Assembly: GCF_900089455.2 (NCBI RefSeq)
Contig: NZ_LT907988.1
Coordinates: 2,852,001 to 2,916,000, forward strand
DNA length: 64,000 nt
Direction: 5' to 3'
DNA from: Orrella dioscoreae
GTDB lineage: Bacteria > Pseudomonadota > Gammaproteobacteria > Burkholderiales > Burkholderiaceae_B
Under the pieces are notes generated by a model. That model worked only from the letters and a program-made list of their open reading frames with translations, did not search any database and was not told the origin of the DNA. Position 1 is the stretch's first letter. Every line of letters begins with the position of its first letter. The position numbers and the translations under genes were made by a program. Positions 44,206 to 55,065 of this stretch are shown here, piece after piece.

Positions 44206-45138
44206 ATGAGTGCAACAGTGGGCGGAACCGTCGCCCTGGGCGACAACGCGGCACGCCAGCTAGCCAACGCCACCAAGACCGTCCCGCAGCTCGAGACAAT
44301 CAGCCCGCGCTGGCTGACGCACCTGCTGCAATGGGTCCCGGTCGAGGCTGGCATCTATCGGCTGAACAAGGTCAAGAACCCCGAAAGCATCAAGGTCACC
44401 TGCACCGCGCGCGAAGAGGAAAACCAGCTGCCGCGCACCTACGTCGACTACGAAGAGGCCCCTCGCGAATACTTCCTGAATTCGGTCAGTACGGTGCTGG
44501 ACGTGCATACCCGCATCTCTGATCTCTACAGCAGCCCGCACGACCAGATCAAGGAGCAATTGCGCCTGACGATCGAAACGATCAAGGAGAACCAGGAGAG
44601 CGAGCTCATCAACAACCCGGATTATGGTTTGCTGGCACAAGTCACTGACGAGCAACGCATCTTCCCGCTGACCGGCGCCCCCACGCCCGACGATCTCGAC
44701 GAATTGCTGACCAAGGTCTGGAAAGAGCCGGCGTTCTTCCTGACCCACCCCCAGGCGATCGCGGCGTTTGGCCGCGAAGCCACCCGACGCGGCACGCCCC
44801 CGCCCACCGTCAGCCTCTTCGGTTCGCAATTCATCACATGGCGGGGTATCCCGCTCATTCCTTCCGACAAGGTGCCGGTGGCGGACGGCAAAAGCAAGAT
44901 CCTGCTGCTGCGTGTCGGTGACAAGCGGCAGGGCGTGGTGGGCCTGTACCAGCCAGGCCTCTCGGGAGAACAAAGCCCCGGCCTGTCGGTGCGCTTCATG
45001 GGCATCAACAACCATGCCATCGCGTCCTACCTGATCTCGCTCTACTGCTCGCTGGCCGTGCTCACGACCGATGCGCTCGCGGTCCTGGACGACGTGGAGA
45101 TCGGCAAGTACCACGACTATCCCGATACCTACAAGTAA
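44206..45138 (+). CDS. Family 2A encapsulin shell protein
   Basis: A 310-residue HK97-fold capsid-like protein of the SrpI/family 2A encapsulin type. The N-terminal arm (1-40), LLQWVPVEAGIYRLNKVKNPE, EYFLNSVSTVLDVHTRISDLYSSPHDQIKEQLRLTIETIKENQESELINNPDYGLL (the spine helix region) and ALAVLDDVEIGKYHDYPDTYK are conserved in this family. It assembles a protein shell that encloses the cysteine desulfurase encoded 10 bases downstream. GGAGAG precedes the ATG. Such compartments in related bacteria have been linked to elemental sulfur storage. Confidence 0.93.
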   Translation: MSATVGGTVALGDNAARQLANATKTVPQLETISPRWLTHLLQWVPVEAGIYRLNKVKNPESIKVTCTAREEENQLPRTYVDYEEAPREYFLNSVSTVLDVHTRISDLYSSPHDQIKEQLRLTIETIKENQESELINNPDYGLLAQVTDEQRIFPLTGAPTPDDLDELLTKVWKEPAFFLTHPQAIAAFGREATRRGTPPPTVSLFGSQFITWRGIPLIPSDKVPVADGKSKILLLRVGDKRQGVVGLYQPGLSGEQSPGLSVRFMGINNHAIASYLISLYCSLAVLTTDALAVLDDVEIGKYHDYPDTYK

Positions 45139-45147
45139 GGCCGAGCG

Positions 45148-47103
<1,956 letters not shown>

Positions 47104-47144
47104 CCCGCCGGCTCTGCCCTGCGCCTTCCTTCCAGATCGGACGC

Positions 47145-47176
47145 AACACGCCCCGCCTCGCGCGGGGCGTGTTTTT
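47145..47176 (+). terminator. Intrinsic terminator of the encapsulin operon
   Basis: AACACGCCCCGC pairs perfectly with GCGGGGCGTGTT over a five-base loop, followed by a T-tract. It lies 41 bases after the cargo stop codon. Confidence 0.9.
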
Positions 47177-47275
47177 CATCTGGCGTCCGGACAGCTGTCG
47201 TCGGTGCTGGATGATTATCTGGCCGGGCCGGTGGATCTGTTTGCCGTGTTGCCCGGCGGGTGGCGGCGCGCGCCC

Positions 47276-48337
47276 TTATCGCACCGTCCTGGCCCGATGC
47301 ACCAGGCGGTGCACATACGCCAGCTTCTCCGCCACCGCGGGCGCGATCACGAAAGGATAGAGATCCGGCTGGCCCATCGCACGGTTCAGGCTGTTGACCG
47401 CATAGGTCAAGGGCAGCCAGGCGTCCAGCAAGGTCTGCACATTGCGCGCCCGATAGGGATCGAAGGTGACGCGTGTTTCCACACCCGCCTCGTCGCCCAC
47501 TTCGGGCTGGATGGTCACGCCGAAGGACGCCGCCATTTCCAGCGTATCGACGATGTGCAGATAGTGCGCCCAGGTTTCGGCCCAGTCTTCCCAGGGATGC
47601 ATCGTGGCATACGCGCTGACGTAGCGCTCGCGCCAGTCGGCGGGCGCGCCCTGCTCGTAGTGCCGCGCCAGCGCCTCGCCGTAATCCAGGCGGTCGTCGC
47701 CGAACAGCGCGCGGAAGGATTCCAGTTCGCCGCCATCACGCACCAGCCTGTCCCAGTAGTAATGGCCGACCTCATGGCGGAAATGCCCCAGCAGCGTGCG
47801 GTACAGCTCGCCCATCGAGGCGCGCGCGGCCTCGCGCGTGGCATCGTCGGCTTCCTTCAAGGCAATGGTGATGACGCCGTTATCGTGTCCGGTCATCACC
47901 TTCGGGCCGCCCGGCACGTCGGCCAGGAACTCGAACACCAGGGGCTCGGGGTCACCGCTGCCATCGCAGGGGTGCGGCAGGCCGAAGCGCATCAGTGAGT
48001 ACACCAGCCGGCGCTTGGCCTCTTCGATCTTCTGCCAGTTCAGGTGGTTTTCCGGCAGGGAAATATCGGGAATGGTCCGGTTGTGCTGACAGGCCACGCA
48101 GAACACCTGACCCTGCGCGGCGTCCACCATCCAGTTGCAGCCGTGCTGCTCCCAGTTGCGGCAGAAGCGATAACGGGCATCGGGCCGGGCCAGCGCAATC
48201 CAGGCGGCCCCTTCCGGCTGCACCGCGCTCATCACCCCCACATCGGGCAGGTAGCCCAACAGGTGGCCGCAACGCTCACATTGCTCGTTCTCGAAATAGA
48301 GACGCTGGCCACAGGCCTGACACTCGAAAAGTTGCAT
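47276..48337 (-). CDS. Zinc-binding metallopeptidase-like protein
   Basis: A 353-residue protein. The N-terminal zinc ribbon has CQACGQRLYFENEQCERCGH and a second C-rich piece (YRFCRNWEQHGCNWMVDAAQGQVFCVACQHNRTIPDI). The catalytic-like core reads HFRHEVGHYYWDRLV and HPWEDWAETWAHYLHI, in the HExxH-plus-Glu style. The family is annotated only as a putative zinc-binding metallopeptidase. It may be cytoplasmic, since there is no signal peptide. It converges with the encapsulin operon. Confidence 0.83.
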   Translation of the reverse strand: MQLFECQACGQRLYFENEQCERCGHLLGYLPDVGVMSAVQPEGAAWIALARPDARYRFCRNWEQHGCNWMVDAAQGQVFCVACQHNRTIPDISLPENHLNWQKIEEAKRRLVYSLMRFGLPHPCDGSGDPEPLVFEFLADVPGGPKVMTGHDNGVITIALKEADDATREAARASMGELYRTLLGHFRHEVGHYYWDRLVRDGGELESFRALFGDDRLDYGEALARHYEQGAPADWRERYVSAYATMHPWEDWAETWAHYLHIVDTLEMAASFGVTIQPEVGDEAGVETRVTFDPYRARNVQTLLDAWLPLTYAVNSLNRAMGQPDLYPFVIAPAVAEKLAYVHRLVHRARTVR

Positions 48338-48455
48338 GATTCCCGGATCCCATGCGTATCCCCATCTGGATACCACGAGGCAGTCTAGCCGCCCGGCGGC
48401 CAAAGGCAATGCTCAAGATGTTGCGAAGATTGGCCTGCGGCTACACCTGGGCGGC

Positions 48456-48785
48456 TCAATCCACCACGAACAAGGTCGCGCCCTTCGGCGCGCGAGAACG
48501 ATGCGGCTCCGCCCCATCGGCCACCTGGTAGCTCGTGCCCGGCGTCAACGTGAAACGACGGCCGTCCTCCAGCTCCGTTTCCAGCTCCCCGGCCAGGCAG
48601 AACAGTACATGTCCCTTGGTGCACCAGTGATCCGACACATATCCCGGCGTGTACTCCACCATCCGGACGCGAATATCGCCGAAGGTCTGCGTGCGCCAGA
48701 ACGCCTGGCCCGCCTCGGCGGAATGTTCCGTGCGGGGCACGACAGACCAGTCCGTCGTGTTGAAAGGGATGCCGGTCATCTTCAT
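48456..48785 (-). CDS. DHCW-motif cupin fold protein
   Basis: A 109-residue small cupin. DHWCTKGHVLFCLAGELETELEDGRRFTLTPGTSYQVADGAEPHRS contains the family's D-H-W-C block and a second histidine. It is expected to be a metal-binding beta-barrel of unknown substrate. GAGGAA lies nine bases before the ATG. It is 17 bases downstream of the DMT exporter gene on the same strand and probably in its operon. Confidence 0.82.
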   Translation of the reverse strand: MKMTGIPFNTTDWSVVPRTEHSAEAGQAFWRTQTFGDIRVRMVEYTPGYVSDHWCTKGHVLFCLAGELETELEDGRRFTLTPGTSYQVADGAEPHRSRAPKGATLFVVD

Positions 48786-48802
48786 CGTCAGGGTTCCTCG
48801 AG

Positions 48803-49714
48803 TCATTTCGTGACAGGTGCCGGGCAAGCCTGCCTGGCAGCGCCCGGACGCCGTGCCGTCCAAGCCGACATCATGCCAGCAGCGGCCAGCAGAATGGCGG
48901 CCGCCCCCAGGATCTGCCCCGGCGCCAGCCGACGCCCGAAAGCCAGTGCGTCCACCCCGAACGCCACGACCGGATAGATGAACGACAGCGCGCCAGTCAG
49001 CGTGGTGGGCAGTCTCTGGATCGCGCCATACAGCAGGATGTACATGAGTCCCGTATGCACCACACCCATCGTGAGCAGCAGCGTCCAGGCTGCGGGCGCA
49101 AGGTCGACCCCACCCTGCCAGGCCGCGGGCAGGAGCAGCAAGGTGCCCACCAGGAGCTGCACCAGGGCGATCAGCTGCGGCGGCACCCCCTTCAGCGACT
49201 TGGCGACGAACGCCGCCACGGCATAGAAGAACGCCGCCCCCAGCGCCAGGAGCACGCCCACCAGATGGGCGCCGCCCGCGTCCGCCCCGGGCCTGGCCAG
49301 CACGATCATCAACACCCCTGAGAAGGACAGGCCCAGCCAGCCCAGCGTCGTCCACGTCGGCCGCTCATGCAGGAACAGCGCGCCCAGCCCCACCAGCATG
49401 AAAGGCTGCGTGTTGTAGATCGCCGTGGCAATCGAGATCGAGGCATGCGAATAGGCCGCGAACAACAGCAGCCAGTTGGCCACGATGGCCACGCCTCCCA
49501 ATGCCGCCAGCCCCAGTTGCCGGCGGCTGATCACGCCCGCGCGCAGCAGCCCCAGTGCCGCGCACACCGGCAGCAGGGTCAGGGCGCCGAACAGGCAGCG
49601 CCAGAACACCACCTCCGTCACGGGCCGGCCGCTCAGCACCACCAGCCAGCCTATCGTTCCGGATATCACCATGGCCGTGGTCATTTCCACGGCGCCGCGC
49701 GTCTTGTCGTTCAT
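48803..49714 (-). CDS. DMT superfamily (EamA) transporter
   Basis: A 303-residue ten-helix membrane protein with two EamA repeats (AMVISGTIGWLVVLSGRPVTEVVFWRCLFGALTLLPVC; GALSFIYPVVAFGVDALAFGRRLAPGQILGAAAILLAAAGMM). It probably exports an amino acid or small metabolite. It is divergent from an Lrp/AsnC-type regulator 120 bases away, a usual arrangement for amino-acid exporters. The cupin gene follows it on the same strand. Confidence 0.88.
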   Translation of the reverse strand: MNDKTRGAVEMTTAMVISGTIGWLVVLSGRPVTEVVFWRCLFGALTLLPVCAALGLLRAGVISRRQLGLAALGGVAIVANWLLLFAAYSHASISIATAIYNTQPFMLVGLGALFLHERPTWTTLGWLGLSFSGVLMIVLARPGADAGGAHLVGVLLALGAAFFYAVAAFVAKSLKGVPPQLIALVQLLVGTLLLLPAAWQGGVDLAPAAWTLLLTMGVVHTGLMYILLYGAIQRLPTTLTGALSFIYPVVAFGVDALAFGRRLAPGQILGAAAILLAAAGMMSAWTARRPGAARQACPAPVTK

Positions 49715-49834
49715 TGCAGTGCCTCCACCAGGACGGCTCCCAATGTATGCCTGCCATCGCGGATTTCACCTATTATTAATTAAGTCATTTCGCCAAAATA
49801 CTTTCTTTTTGAAGGCATAAACGGAGATATTCCT

Positions 49835-50272
49835 ATGCCACTGGACGACACCGATCACAGCATCCTGACGCTGCTGCAACGCGATGCCCGCATGCCCATC
49901 AAGACCCTGGCCGAGCAGATCGGCCTGTCCGCCCCCGGCGCCTCGGAACGCGTGCGCAAGCTGGAAGAGCGCGGCGTCATTCGCGCCTTCACCGTCGATG
50001 CCGACACGCGCGCCCTGGGCTATTCCCTGCAGGCCATCGTTCGCGTCAAGCCCCTGCCCGGCAAGCTGAAGGCCGTGCAGAAGCTGCTGGAAACCATTCC
50101 CGAGCTTTCCGAGTGCGACAAGGTCACCGGCGAAGACTGCTTCATCATCCGCCTGCACCTGCGCTCCATCGAACACCTGGACTTCATCCTGGAACGCATC
50201 ACCGACAAGGCGGAAACCCACAGCAGCATCGTCAAATCCCAACCTGTCGCAAGGCGCCTGCCCGCGTTCTGA
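49835..50272 (+). CDS. Lrp/AsnC family regulator
   Basis: A 145-residue regulator with an N-terminal HTH (ILTLLQRDARMPIKTLAEQIGLSAPGASERVRKLEERGVI) and the C-terminal RAM ligand domain (VRVKPLPGKLKAVQKLLETIPELSECDKVTGEDCFIIRLHL). Such proteins sense amino acids. It is divergent from the EamA exporter and probably controls it. GGAG precedes the ATG. The divergent gap (49715-49834) is AT-rich, consistent with a bendable Lrp target. Confidence 0.92.
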   Translation: MPLDDTDHSILTLLQRDARMPIKTLAEQIGLSAPGASERVRKLEERGVIRAFTVDADTRALGYSLQAIVRVKPLPGKLKAVQKLLETIPELSECDKVTGEDCFIIRLHLRSIEHLDFILERITDKAETHSSIVKSQPVARRLPAF

Positions 50273-50301
50273 TTGCCAGCAGCAGGGCTGGCATCGACAT
50301 A

Positions 50302-50330
50302 CTACCAAAGGTAGGTTACTGTTGGTAGGT
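50302..50330. promoter_or_regulatory. TetR-type operator before the flavodoxin-fold oxidoreductase gene
   Basis: CTACC-AAA-GGTAG (50302-50314) is a perfect palindrome, and GGTAGGT occurs twice (50310-50316, 50324-50330) with a 14-base step. It lies 59 bases before the oxidoreductase ATG. The TetR gene downstream in the same direction is the likely binder. Confidence 0.6.
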
Positions 50331-50388
50331 ACGAGCTCGCATCGGCATCCCGCCGACGGGCTGCCGACCTGCCATTGGAGTACCGGCC

Positions 50389-51000
50389 ATGCACACCCTC
50401 ATCGTCGTCGCCCACCCCAACCCCTCGTCCCTCACCCACGCCATTGCCCGGCGCGTCGCGCAAGGCATCACGGCAAGCAATGCGGGGCACACCACCGAGT
50501 TCGCCGACCTGGCCGCGGAAGGGTTCGACCCGCGCTTCAGCCTGGCGGACCAGGCGTTGTTCCTGAAGCAGGCCGCGCCGCCCGCCGATGTGGCCGCCGA
50601 GCACGCGCGCATCGACCGCGCCGATACGCTGGTCCTCGTCTACCCGATCTATTGGTGGTCCTTTCCCGCGCTGTTGAAAGGCTGGATCGATCGCGTCTTC
50701 TCGCCAGGCTGGGCCTACGAGGACAACGACGACGGCAAGGTCGTGAAGAAGCTGCAACGCCTGCGCGTGCACCTCGTCGCGGTCGGCGGTGCCGACGAAG
50801 GCACCTTCACCCGCCACGGATACGCCCCCGCCATGAAGACGCAGATCGACCACGGCATCTTCGATTACTGCGGCGCGCCCGTGCTGGGCTCGCACGTGCT
50901 GCTGGCCTCCGATGCCGGCTATCCCGACGCACATCTGGACACGGCGCACAGCATCGGGTTGGACATCGTCGGCCAGGACATCGCCGCTTCCCAGGCCTGA
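50389..51000 (+). CDS. NAD(P)H-dependent oxidoreductase (flavodoxin-like)
   Basis: A 203-residue FMN protein of the NQO1/KefF/MdaB-like family. TLIVVAHPNPSSLTHAIARRV, VLVYPIYWWSFPALLKGWIDRVFSPGWAYE and GIFDYCGAPVLGSH are hallmarks. It reduces quinones or nitro compounds with NAD(P)H in two-electron steps. It begins an operon with a TetR regulator 22 bases downstream, and a palindrome lies before it. Quinone or oxidative stress is a plausible inducer. Confidence 0.88.
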   Translation: MHTLIVVAHPNPSSLTHAIARRVAQGITASNAGHTTEFADLAAEGFDPRFSLADQALFLKQAAPPADVAAEHARIDRADTLVLVYPIYWWSFPALLKGWIDRVFSPGWAYEDNDDGKVVKKLQRLRVHLVAVGGADEGTFTRHGYAPAMKTQIDHGIFDYCGAPVLGSHVLLASDAGYPDAHLDTAHSIGLDIVGQDIAASQA

Positions 51001-51022
51001 AGGGGAATGGGACAATTCCCCC

Positions 51023-51622
51023 ATGACCTCGCCCTCTTCCACGCCGCCGCGCCATCGCCTGACCCGAGAAGCCCGCACCCGCCAGTTGCTGGACGTCTCA
51101 TGGGCGCTGATCGGCGAGGAAGGCACGGACGCGCTCACGCTGGGCCGCCTGGCCGAGGCCGCGGGCGTCACCAAGCCCGTGGCCTATGACCACTTCGGCA
51201 CGCGCAACGGCCTGCTGGCCGCGCTGTACGAGGATTACGACGTGCGCCAGACGGCCATCTTCGATGCCGCCGTGGCCGCCGCCAAGCCCACCCTGCAAGA
51301 CAAGGCGCGCGTCGTCGCTGCCGCCTATGTCGACTGCGTGCTCACGCAAGGCCGCGAGATCCAGGACGTGCTGGCCGCGCTCAGCGGCTCGCCGGAACTG
51401 GCGGCGGTCAAGCGGCAGTATCTGCAGATCTTCATCGGGAAATGCGCGGCGTGGTTCGCGCCCTACGCCGGCCCCAGCGGCGTGCCGGCGGCCAGCCTGT
51501 GGGCGATGCTGGGTGCCGCCGATGCGTTGTCGGATGCCGCGCTGCTGGGTGACATCACCGAAGACCAGGCGAAAGAGGAACTGCGGCAGACCCTGCTGGG
51601 GATGGTCAAGCGCAGCAAATGA
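51023..51622 (+). CDS. TetR/AcrR family regulator
   Basis: A 199-residue regulator with an N-terminal TetR HTH (TRQLLDVSWALIGEEGTDALTLGRLAEAAGVTKPVAYDHFGTRNGLLAAL) and an all-helical ligand domain. It follows the NAD(P)H oxidoreductase by 22 bases and probably represses that operon through the upstream CTACC/GGTAG palindrome. The ATG at 51023 matches the start of the family; the longer frame is spurious. The ligand is unknown. Confidence 0.87.
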   Translation: MTSPSSTPPRHRLTREARTRQLLDVSWALIGEEGTDALTLGRLAEAAGVTKPVAYDHFGTRNGLLAALYEDYDVRQTAIFDAAVAAAKPTLQDKARVVAAAYVDCVLTQGREIQDVLAALSGSPELAAVKRQYLQIFIGKCAAWFAPYAGPSGVPAASLWAMLGAADALSDAALLGDITEDQAKEELRQTLLGMVKRSK

Positions 51623-51652
51623 GGTGCCGGCCAAGGCGCCAGGCCCGCAGGC

Positions 51653-52333
51653 TCACTTCCTGGACTTGCGCGCCTTGCCGCCCGTGCGGGCATCGAAGCC
51701 CAGCATGGCCACTTCGGCCACCGCGTACAGCTCGTCGCCACTGACGCCGTCGCGGGCCAGGATGGACATGCCGCCCTGGACCGTCTGCACGAAACGCGCC
51801 AGCGCGTGCACATCCGTCTCCGGCGGCAACTCGCCTTCCTGGATGGCCTGCTTCAGGCGTGCCGTCACGCGCACCAGCGTGCCGCCGCGCGCCGTGCGCA
51901 GCAGCGCGCACAGCTCGCCATGCGCCTCGCCATCGACCGTGGACAGCGCCACCATGCAGCCTTGGGGCACATCCTGCACAGTGCCCGTCAGCCCCGCAGC
52001 CGAATCCCGCAGCAAGGCCCACACCGCCTCCCGGGCCGTCCTGGCGGCGTCGAATCCCGCCCACACCAAGCCCCGATAGGTCTGCTCGTAATGCTGCACG
52101 GCCTCGGCATACAGCGCATCCTTGGACCCGAAAGCCGCATACAGGCTGGGCGAGCCGATGCCCATCGCATCGGTCAGGTCGGCGATCGACGTGGCCTCGT
52201 AGCCCTTGGTCCAGAACAGGCGCGTCGCCTGCGCCAGCGCCGCCTCGCGATCGAACGCGCGCGGCCGGCCCCGCGCGCGCGGGGCGCTGGCGTTGCTGGC
52301 ATCGAGCTGGACGGGTTTGTCTGATTTCTGCAT
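51653..52333 (-). CDS. TetR/AcrR family regulator
   Basis: A 226-residue regulator. The HTH is FDREAALAQATRLFWTKGYEATSIADLTDAMGIGSPSLYAAFGSKDALYAEAV, and the C-terminal TetR_C-like domain follows; the end is rich in lysine and arginine (GGKARKSRK). It is divergent from an SDR gene; the gap holds a 38-base palindrome over the SDR promoter. It therefore very likely represses the SDR gene and perhaps itself. Confidence 0.87.
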   Translation of the reverse strand: MQKSDKPVQLDASNASAPRARGRPRAFDREAALAQATRLFWTKGYEATSIADLTDAMGIGSPSLYAAFGSKDALYAEAVQHYEQTYRGLVWAGFDAARTAREAVWALLRDSAAGLTGTVQDVPQGCMVALSTVDGEAHGELCALLRTARGGTLVRVTARLKQAIQEGELPPETDVHALARFVQTVQGGMSILARDGVSGDELYAVAEVAMLGFDARTGGKARKSRK

Positions 52334-52385
52334 CGATCCCACTATAAATCCCCCAAAGAGCCAGGACAAATACCGTTGGCGCTGC

Positions 52386-52423
52386 CAACAGATATTTATA
52401 TTGATCAATACAAATATCTGTTG
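52386..52423. promoter_or_regulatory. 38-base operator palindrome between TetR and SDR genes
   Basis: A near-perfect palindrome centred on TGATCA with 19-base arms differs at a single pair of positions. Its right end overlaps the -35 TTGACA of the SDR promoter. This is a typical TetR-family repressor site. Confidence 0.8.
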
Positions 52424-52450
52424 ACAGGCATTGGGCCGCCCTCATACCAT
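52421..52450 (+). promoter_or_regulatory. Promoter of the SDR gene
   Basis: TTGACA (52421-52426) is followed, after 18 bases, by TACCAT (52445-52450). The -35 is perfect and overlaps the TetR operator, so binding would block transcription. Confidence 0.65.
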
Positions 52451-52488
52451 TTTTGTGTCATTCGATACATAAATGGAGAAATCAGATC

Positions 52489-53229
52489 ATGAGTGAACTG
52501 TCAGGCAAGCACGCCCTCGTCACGGGCGCATCGCGTGGTATCGGCGCCGCCATCGCCCTGGCGCTGGCGGAAAAAGGCGCGAACGTCGCCATCACCTATG
52601 AACGTTCGGCGGAACGCGCTGCAGAGGTCGTCGGGCAGATCGAAAAACTGGGCCGCAAGGCCGTGGCGATCCAGGCCGACAGCGCCGACCCCGCGGCGGT
52701 GAAACGTTCGGTGGATGACGCGGCCAAGGCTCTGGGCGGCCTGGACATCGTCGTCAACAATGCCGGCATCGCGCGCCAGGGCCTGGTGGCCGACGCCAGT
52801 CTCGAGGACATCGATGCCTTGCTGGACGTGAACGTGCGCGCCCCCATCCTGACCGCGCAAGCCGCCATTGCGCACCTGCGCGACGGCGGCCGGGTCATCA
52901 ACATCGGTTCGAACCTGGGCGACCGTGCCCTGGTGCCGGGCGTGACCATCTACGCCATGACCAAGTCCGCCCTGCAGGGACTGACGCGCGGCCTCGCGCG
53001 GGAACTGGGCCCGCGCCAGATCACGGTGAACCTGGTGCAGCCGGGGTCGACCAACACCGACATGAATCCGGCCTCGGGAGAGTTCGCGGACATGCAGCGC
53101 TCGTTGATTCCGCTGGGGCACTTCGGTGAAGCGCAGGACATCGCGGCCGCGGTCGCTTTCCTGGCCAGCCCGGCGGCCAAGCAGATCACCGGGGCCATCT
53201 TGAACGTGGATGGGGGAACGCTGGCTTGA
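52489..53229 (+). CDS. SDR family oxidoreductase (FabG-like)
   Basis: A 246-residue short-chain dehydrogenase with TGASRGIGAAIALALAEKGANVAITYERS, NNAG, INIGSNLG and the Tyr-Lys pair in YAMTKSAL. GGAG precedes the ATG at 52489. It is divergent from a TetR repressor and has a promoter whose -35 lies in the operator, so it is probably inducible. The substrate is unknown. Confidence 0.9.
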   Translation: MSELSGKHALVTGASRGIGAAIALALAEKGANVAITYERSAERAAEVVGQIEKLGRKAVAIQADSADPAAVKRSVDDAAKALGGLDIVVNNAGIARQGLVADASLEDIDALLDVNVRAPILTAQAAIAHLRDGGRVINIGSNLGDRALVPGVTIYAMTKSALQGLTRGLARELGPRQITVNLVQPGSTNTDMNPASGEFADMQRSLIPLGHFGEAQDIAAAVAFLASPAAKQITGAILNVDGGTLA

Positions 53230-53308
53230 GCAACATCCCGCCATTGCCATTCCTGATCAGATTGCGAGACATGGCGGGGCTGTCTTACAAATCAATCAAG
53301 CACAAAAC

Positions 53309-53941
53309 TCAATTCACAAGCGGAATTCCTAGCGCATTCATCGTATCCGTCGTCATCAGGCCACTTGCGGGCAACGACTTGATCATTTGGAATTGCTTTA
53401 AAGCCTCAACCGTCTGGCGGCCCAACACCCCATCTACACTACCTTGATACAGCCCCAAAGAGCTCAATTGAATCTGTACACGCATGATCTGAAGCTTTAA
53501 CTTCTCGGTCCGAGTCAGATCTACTGTTCCCCCCGCGCCAGATCCTCGCACAGCAGAACCCCCACTCACTCCACCACCGGGCGTGACATCTCTGGACGCT
53601 CCGGGATAGCTAGGTGCGACAGAACTCCCGGAGGAAGATGACGATGAAGGGGGGCTATAAAGTGGAGTGATACGCGCAGGCGCTGGGGACGAATAGGTTC
53701 GACCGCTCGAGCCAGAATAATGAGAGCGATGACTGGAGTGGGATCTGTGGCTTGAATGCGAGCGATGCGCTGCAAACAAGTTATCGTGATCAAAGTTCAA
53801 TGGTTGCAATGGAACAGCCTTGGGATCATTCAGTATATCGAGTACCCGGCTGGCGGCATCGACAGGCGTTTCTGCAGACTTGCTAGCGAATGGTGTAATT
53901 CCCGCAAGAAAGAGACTGATGCTTTTAACGAATCTGCTCAT
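53309..53941 (-). CDS. hxsA: His-Xaa-Ser repeat protein HxsA
   Basis: A 210-residue precursor. A hydrophobic leader (1-23) is followed by a segment to residue 58, then six in-register H-x-S triplets at 59-76 (HRS HSS HRS HSS HRS HYS), a serine/glycine/proline-rich stretch, and a C-terminal peptidoglycan-binding domain (about 155-205; LGLYQGSVDGVLGRQTVEALKQFQ). It is the probable modification target of the two radical SAM maturases encoded upstream. Its start overlaps the hxsC stop (ATGA). GC is clearly lower than in flanking genes, suggesting acquisition by transfer. Confidence 0.9.
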   Translation of the reverse strand: MSRFVKSISLFLAGITPFASKSAETPVDAASRVLDILNDPKAVPLQPLNFDHDNLFAAHRSHSSHRSHSSHRSHYSGSSGRTYSSPAPARITPLYSPPSSSSSSGSSVAPSYPGASRDVTPGGGVSGGSAVRGSGAGGTVDLTRTEKLKLQIMRVQIQLSSLGLYQGSVDGVLGRQTVEALKQFQMIKSLPASGLMTTDTMNALGIPLVN

Positions 53942-55065
53942 GCCTTTGCCTCTTCAAATATCTTTATCGTCTTCAACGGCTTCCAGCCACGTTCGTGCCA
54001 TGAGAAAAAACCAGAGCAGGAAGCTCTCAAACTACACTCTGAACATACCGGGGCATAGACATTTTTCCAGTCAGATATGCTTCGATGCGCGTAGGGACGT
54101 AGTTGCTCGGGCAATGCACAAAGCGGCGCGTTCATGAACAAAAAAGGTACTTCATGACGCGCCAAGATCCGACAGGAAGCATGCAGTGTTTCATGCCATT
54201 CGGATAGATCCACTTCGCAGACGTCCCGATTTGCCAAAGCGAACCCGATAGGCTCACAAGCCATCAGAGCGACCTCCCTAACAAAAGGCAGGTTACGCCC
54301 GATGTAGATGCAGAGTTCCTCAAGCTCCTCAAGCACTGGCTGGATCAGCACCACCCGCAACTGCACTGGCTGACGATAGGCTTGAAGATTGAGAATTCCT
54401 TGCAGCGTTTGCTCAAATGCACCCTTGGCCTGCACGATGAAGTCATGTAGAAAATCAGCGTGTCCATACAAGGGAACGAGCCAAGAGGTGGGGGTCTCGA
54501 GATCACTCAGAAGAGAATCAGCGAATTCCCGATCGGCCAATAGACGGCCATTGGTCAATAAATCAACTTTAGCTGCGGGGTGATAATGTTTCACGTTCTC
54601 CAGGATCTCACGCAGCCGATCTCCCAGCAGCAACGGCTCACCTCCGCTCAGACCTATCACTGCCGATGGGGACATGTGCCGCAAGACATCTACAGCCTCC
54701 TGCACCATCCACTCGTCATCCTGCGCCGTGGGCGGCTGCGAGCACATCAAACAATAACTGTTACAGCGATTCGTAAGCTGCAGCCCATGATGATGATCCG
54801 ATGCGCGATCAAGGACCACAAGCTCCTTGCCGTTGCCAGCCGAAACCACCACGTCTCCCCTCTGCAACCCTTCGGCATCTATCCAACTCACATTCGATAG
54901 GCCCGACGCTCTAAGTCTATCGAGGCGAGCTGCTATGCCCTCTCTCTCTCCAATCAACAAAAACCGTAAACTCGGTTGCCATTCGGCAGCCAGATCTCCA
55001 AGATCGATGACACGGTGAACCCCTTCGAGCACAGCCTCACCGAAATGAGCGTTCAAACGTCGCAC
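53938..55065 (-). CDS. hxsC: His-Xaa-Ser system radical SAM maturase HxsC
   Basis: A 375-residue radical SAM enzyme starting with GTG. The cluster motif CNSYCLMC (CxxxCxxC) follows GLQLTNRC, and the SAM-binding GGEP is in IGLSGGEPLLL. A short C-terminal cysteine cluster (CSECSLRASC) resembles auxiliary-cluster ligands. It overlaps hxsB by 13 bases and hxsA by four, and a GGAGGCGAGG ribosome site lies inside hxsB. It is presumed to modify the His-x-Ser repeats of HxsA; the chemistry is unknown. Confidence 0.9.
   Translation of the reverse strand: MRRLNAHFGEAVLEGVHRVIDLGDLAAEWQPSLRFLLIGEREGIAARLDRLRASGLSNVSWIDAEGLQRGDVVVSAGNGKELVVLDRASDHHHGLQLTNRCNSYCLMCSQPPTAQDDEWMVQEAVDVLRHMSPSAVIGLSGGEPLLLGDRLREILENVKHYHPAAKVDLLTNGRLLADREFADSLLSDLETPTSWLVPLYGHADFLHDFIVQAKGAFEQTLQGILNLQAYRQPVQLRVVLIQPVLEELEELCIYIGRNLPFVREVALMACEPIGFALANRDVCEVDLSEWHETLHASCRILARHEVPFLFMNAPLCALPEQLRPYAHRSISDWKNVYAPVCSECSLRASCSGFFSWHERGWKPLKTIKIFEEAKA

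Noticed and set aside
53226-53447. Plus-strand frame after the SDR gene
   Set aside because: It runs antisense into hxsA, whose His-x-Ser repeats and peptidoglycan-binding domain are clear; no ribosome site was seen.
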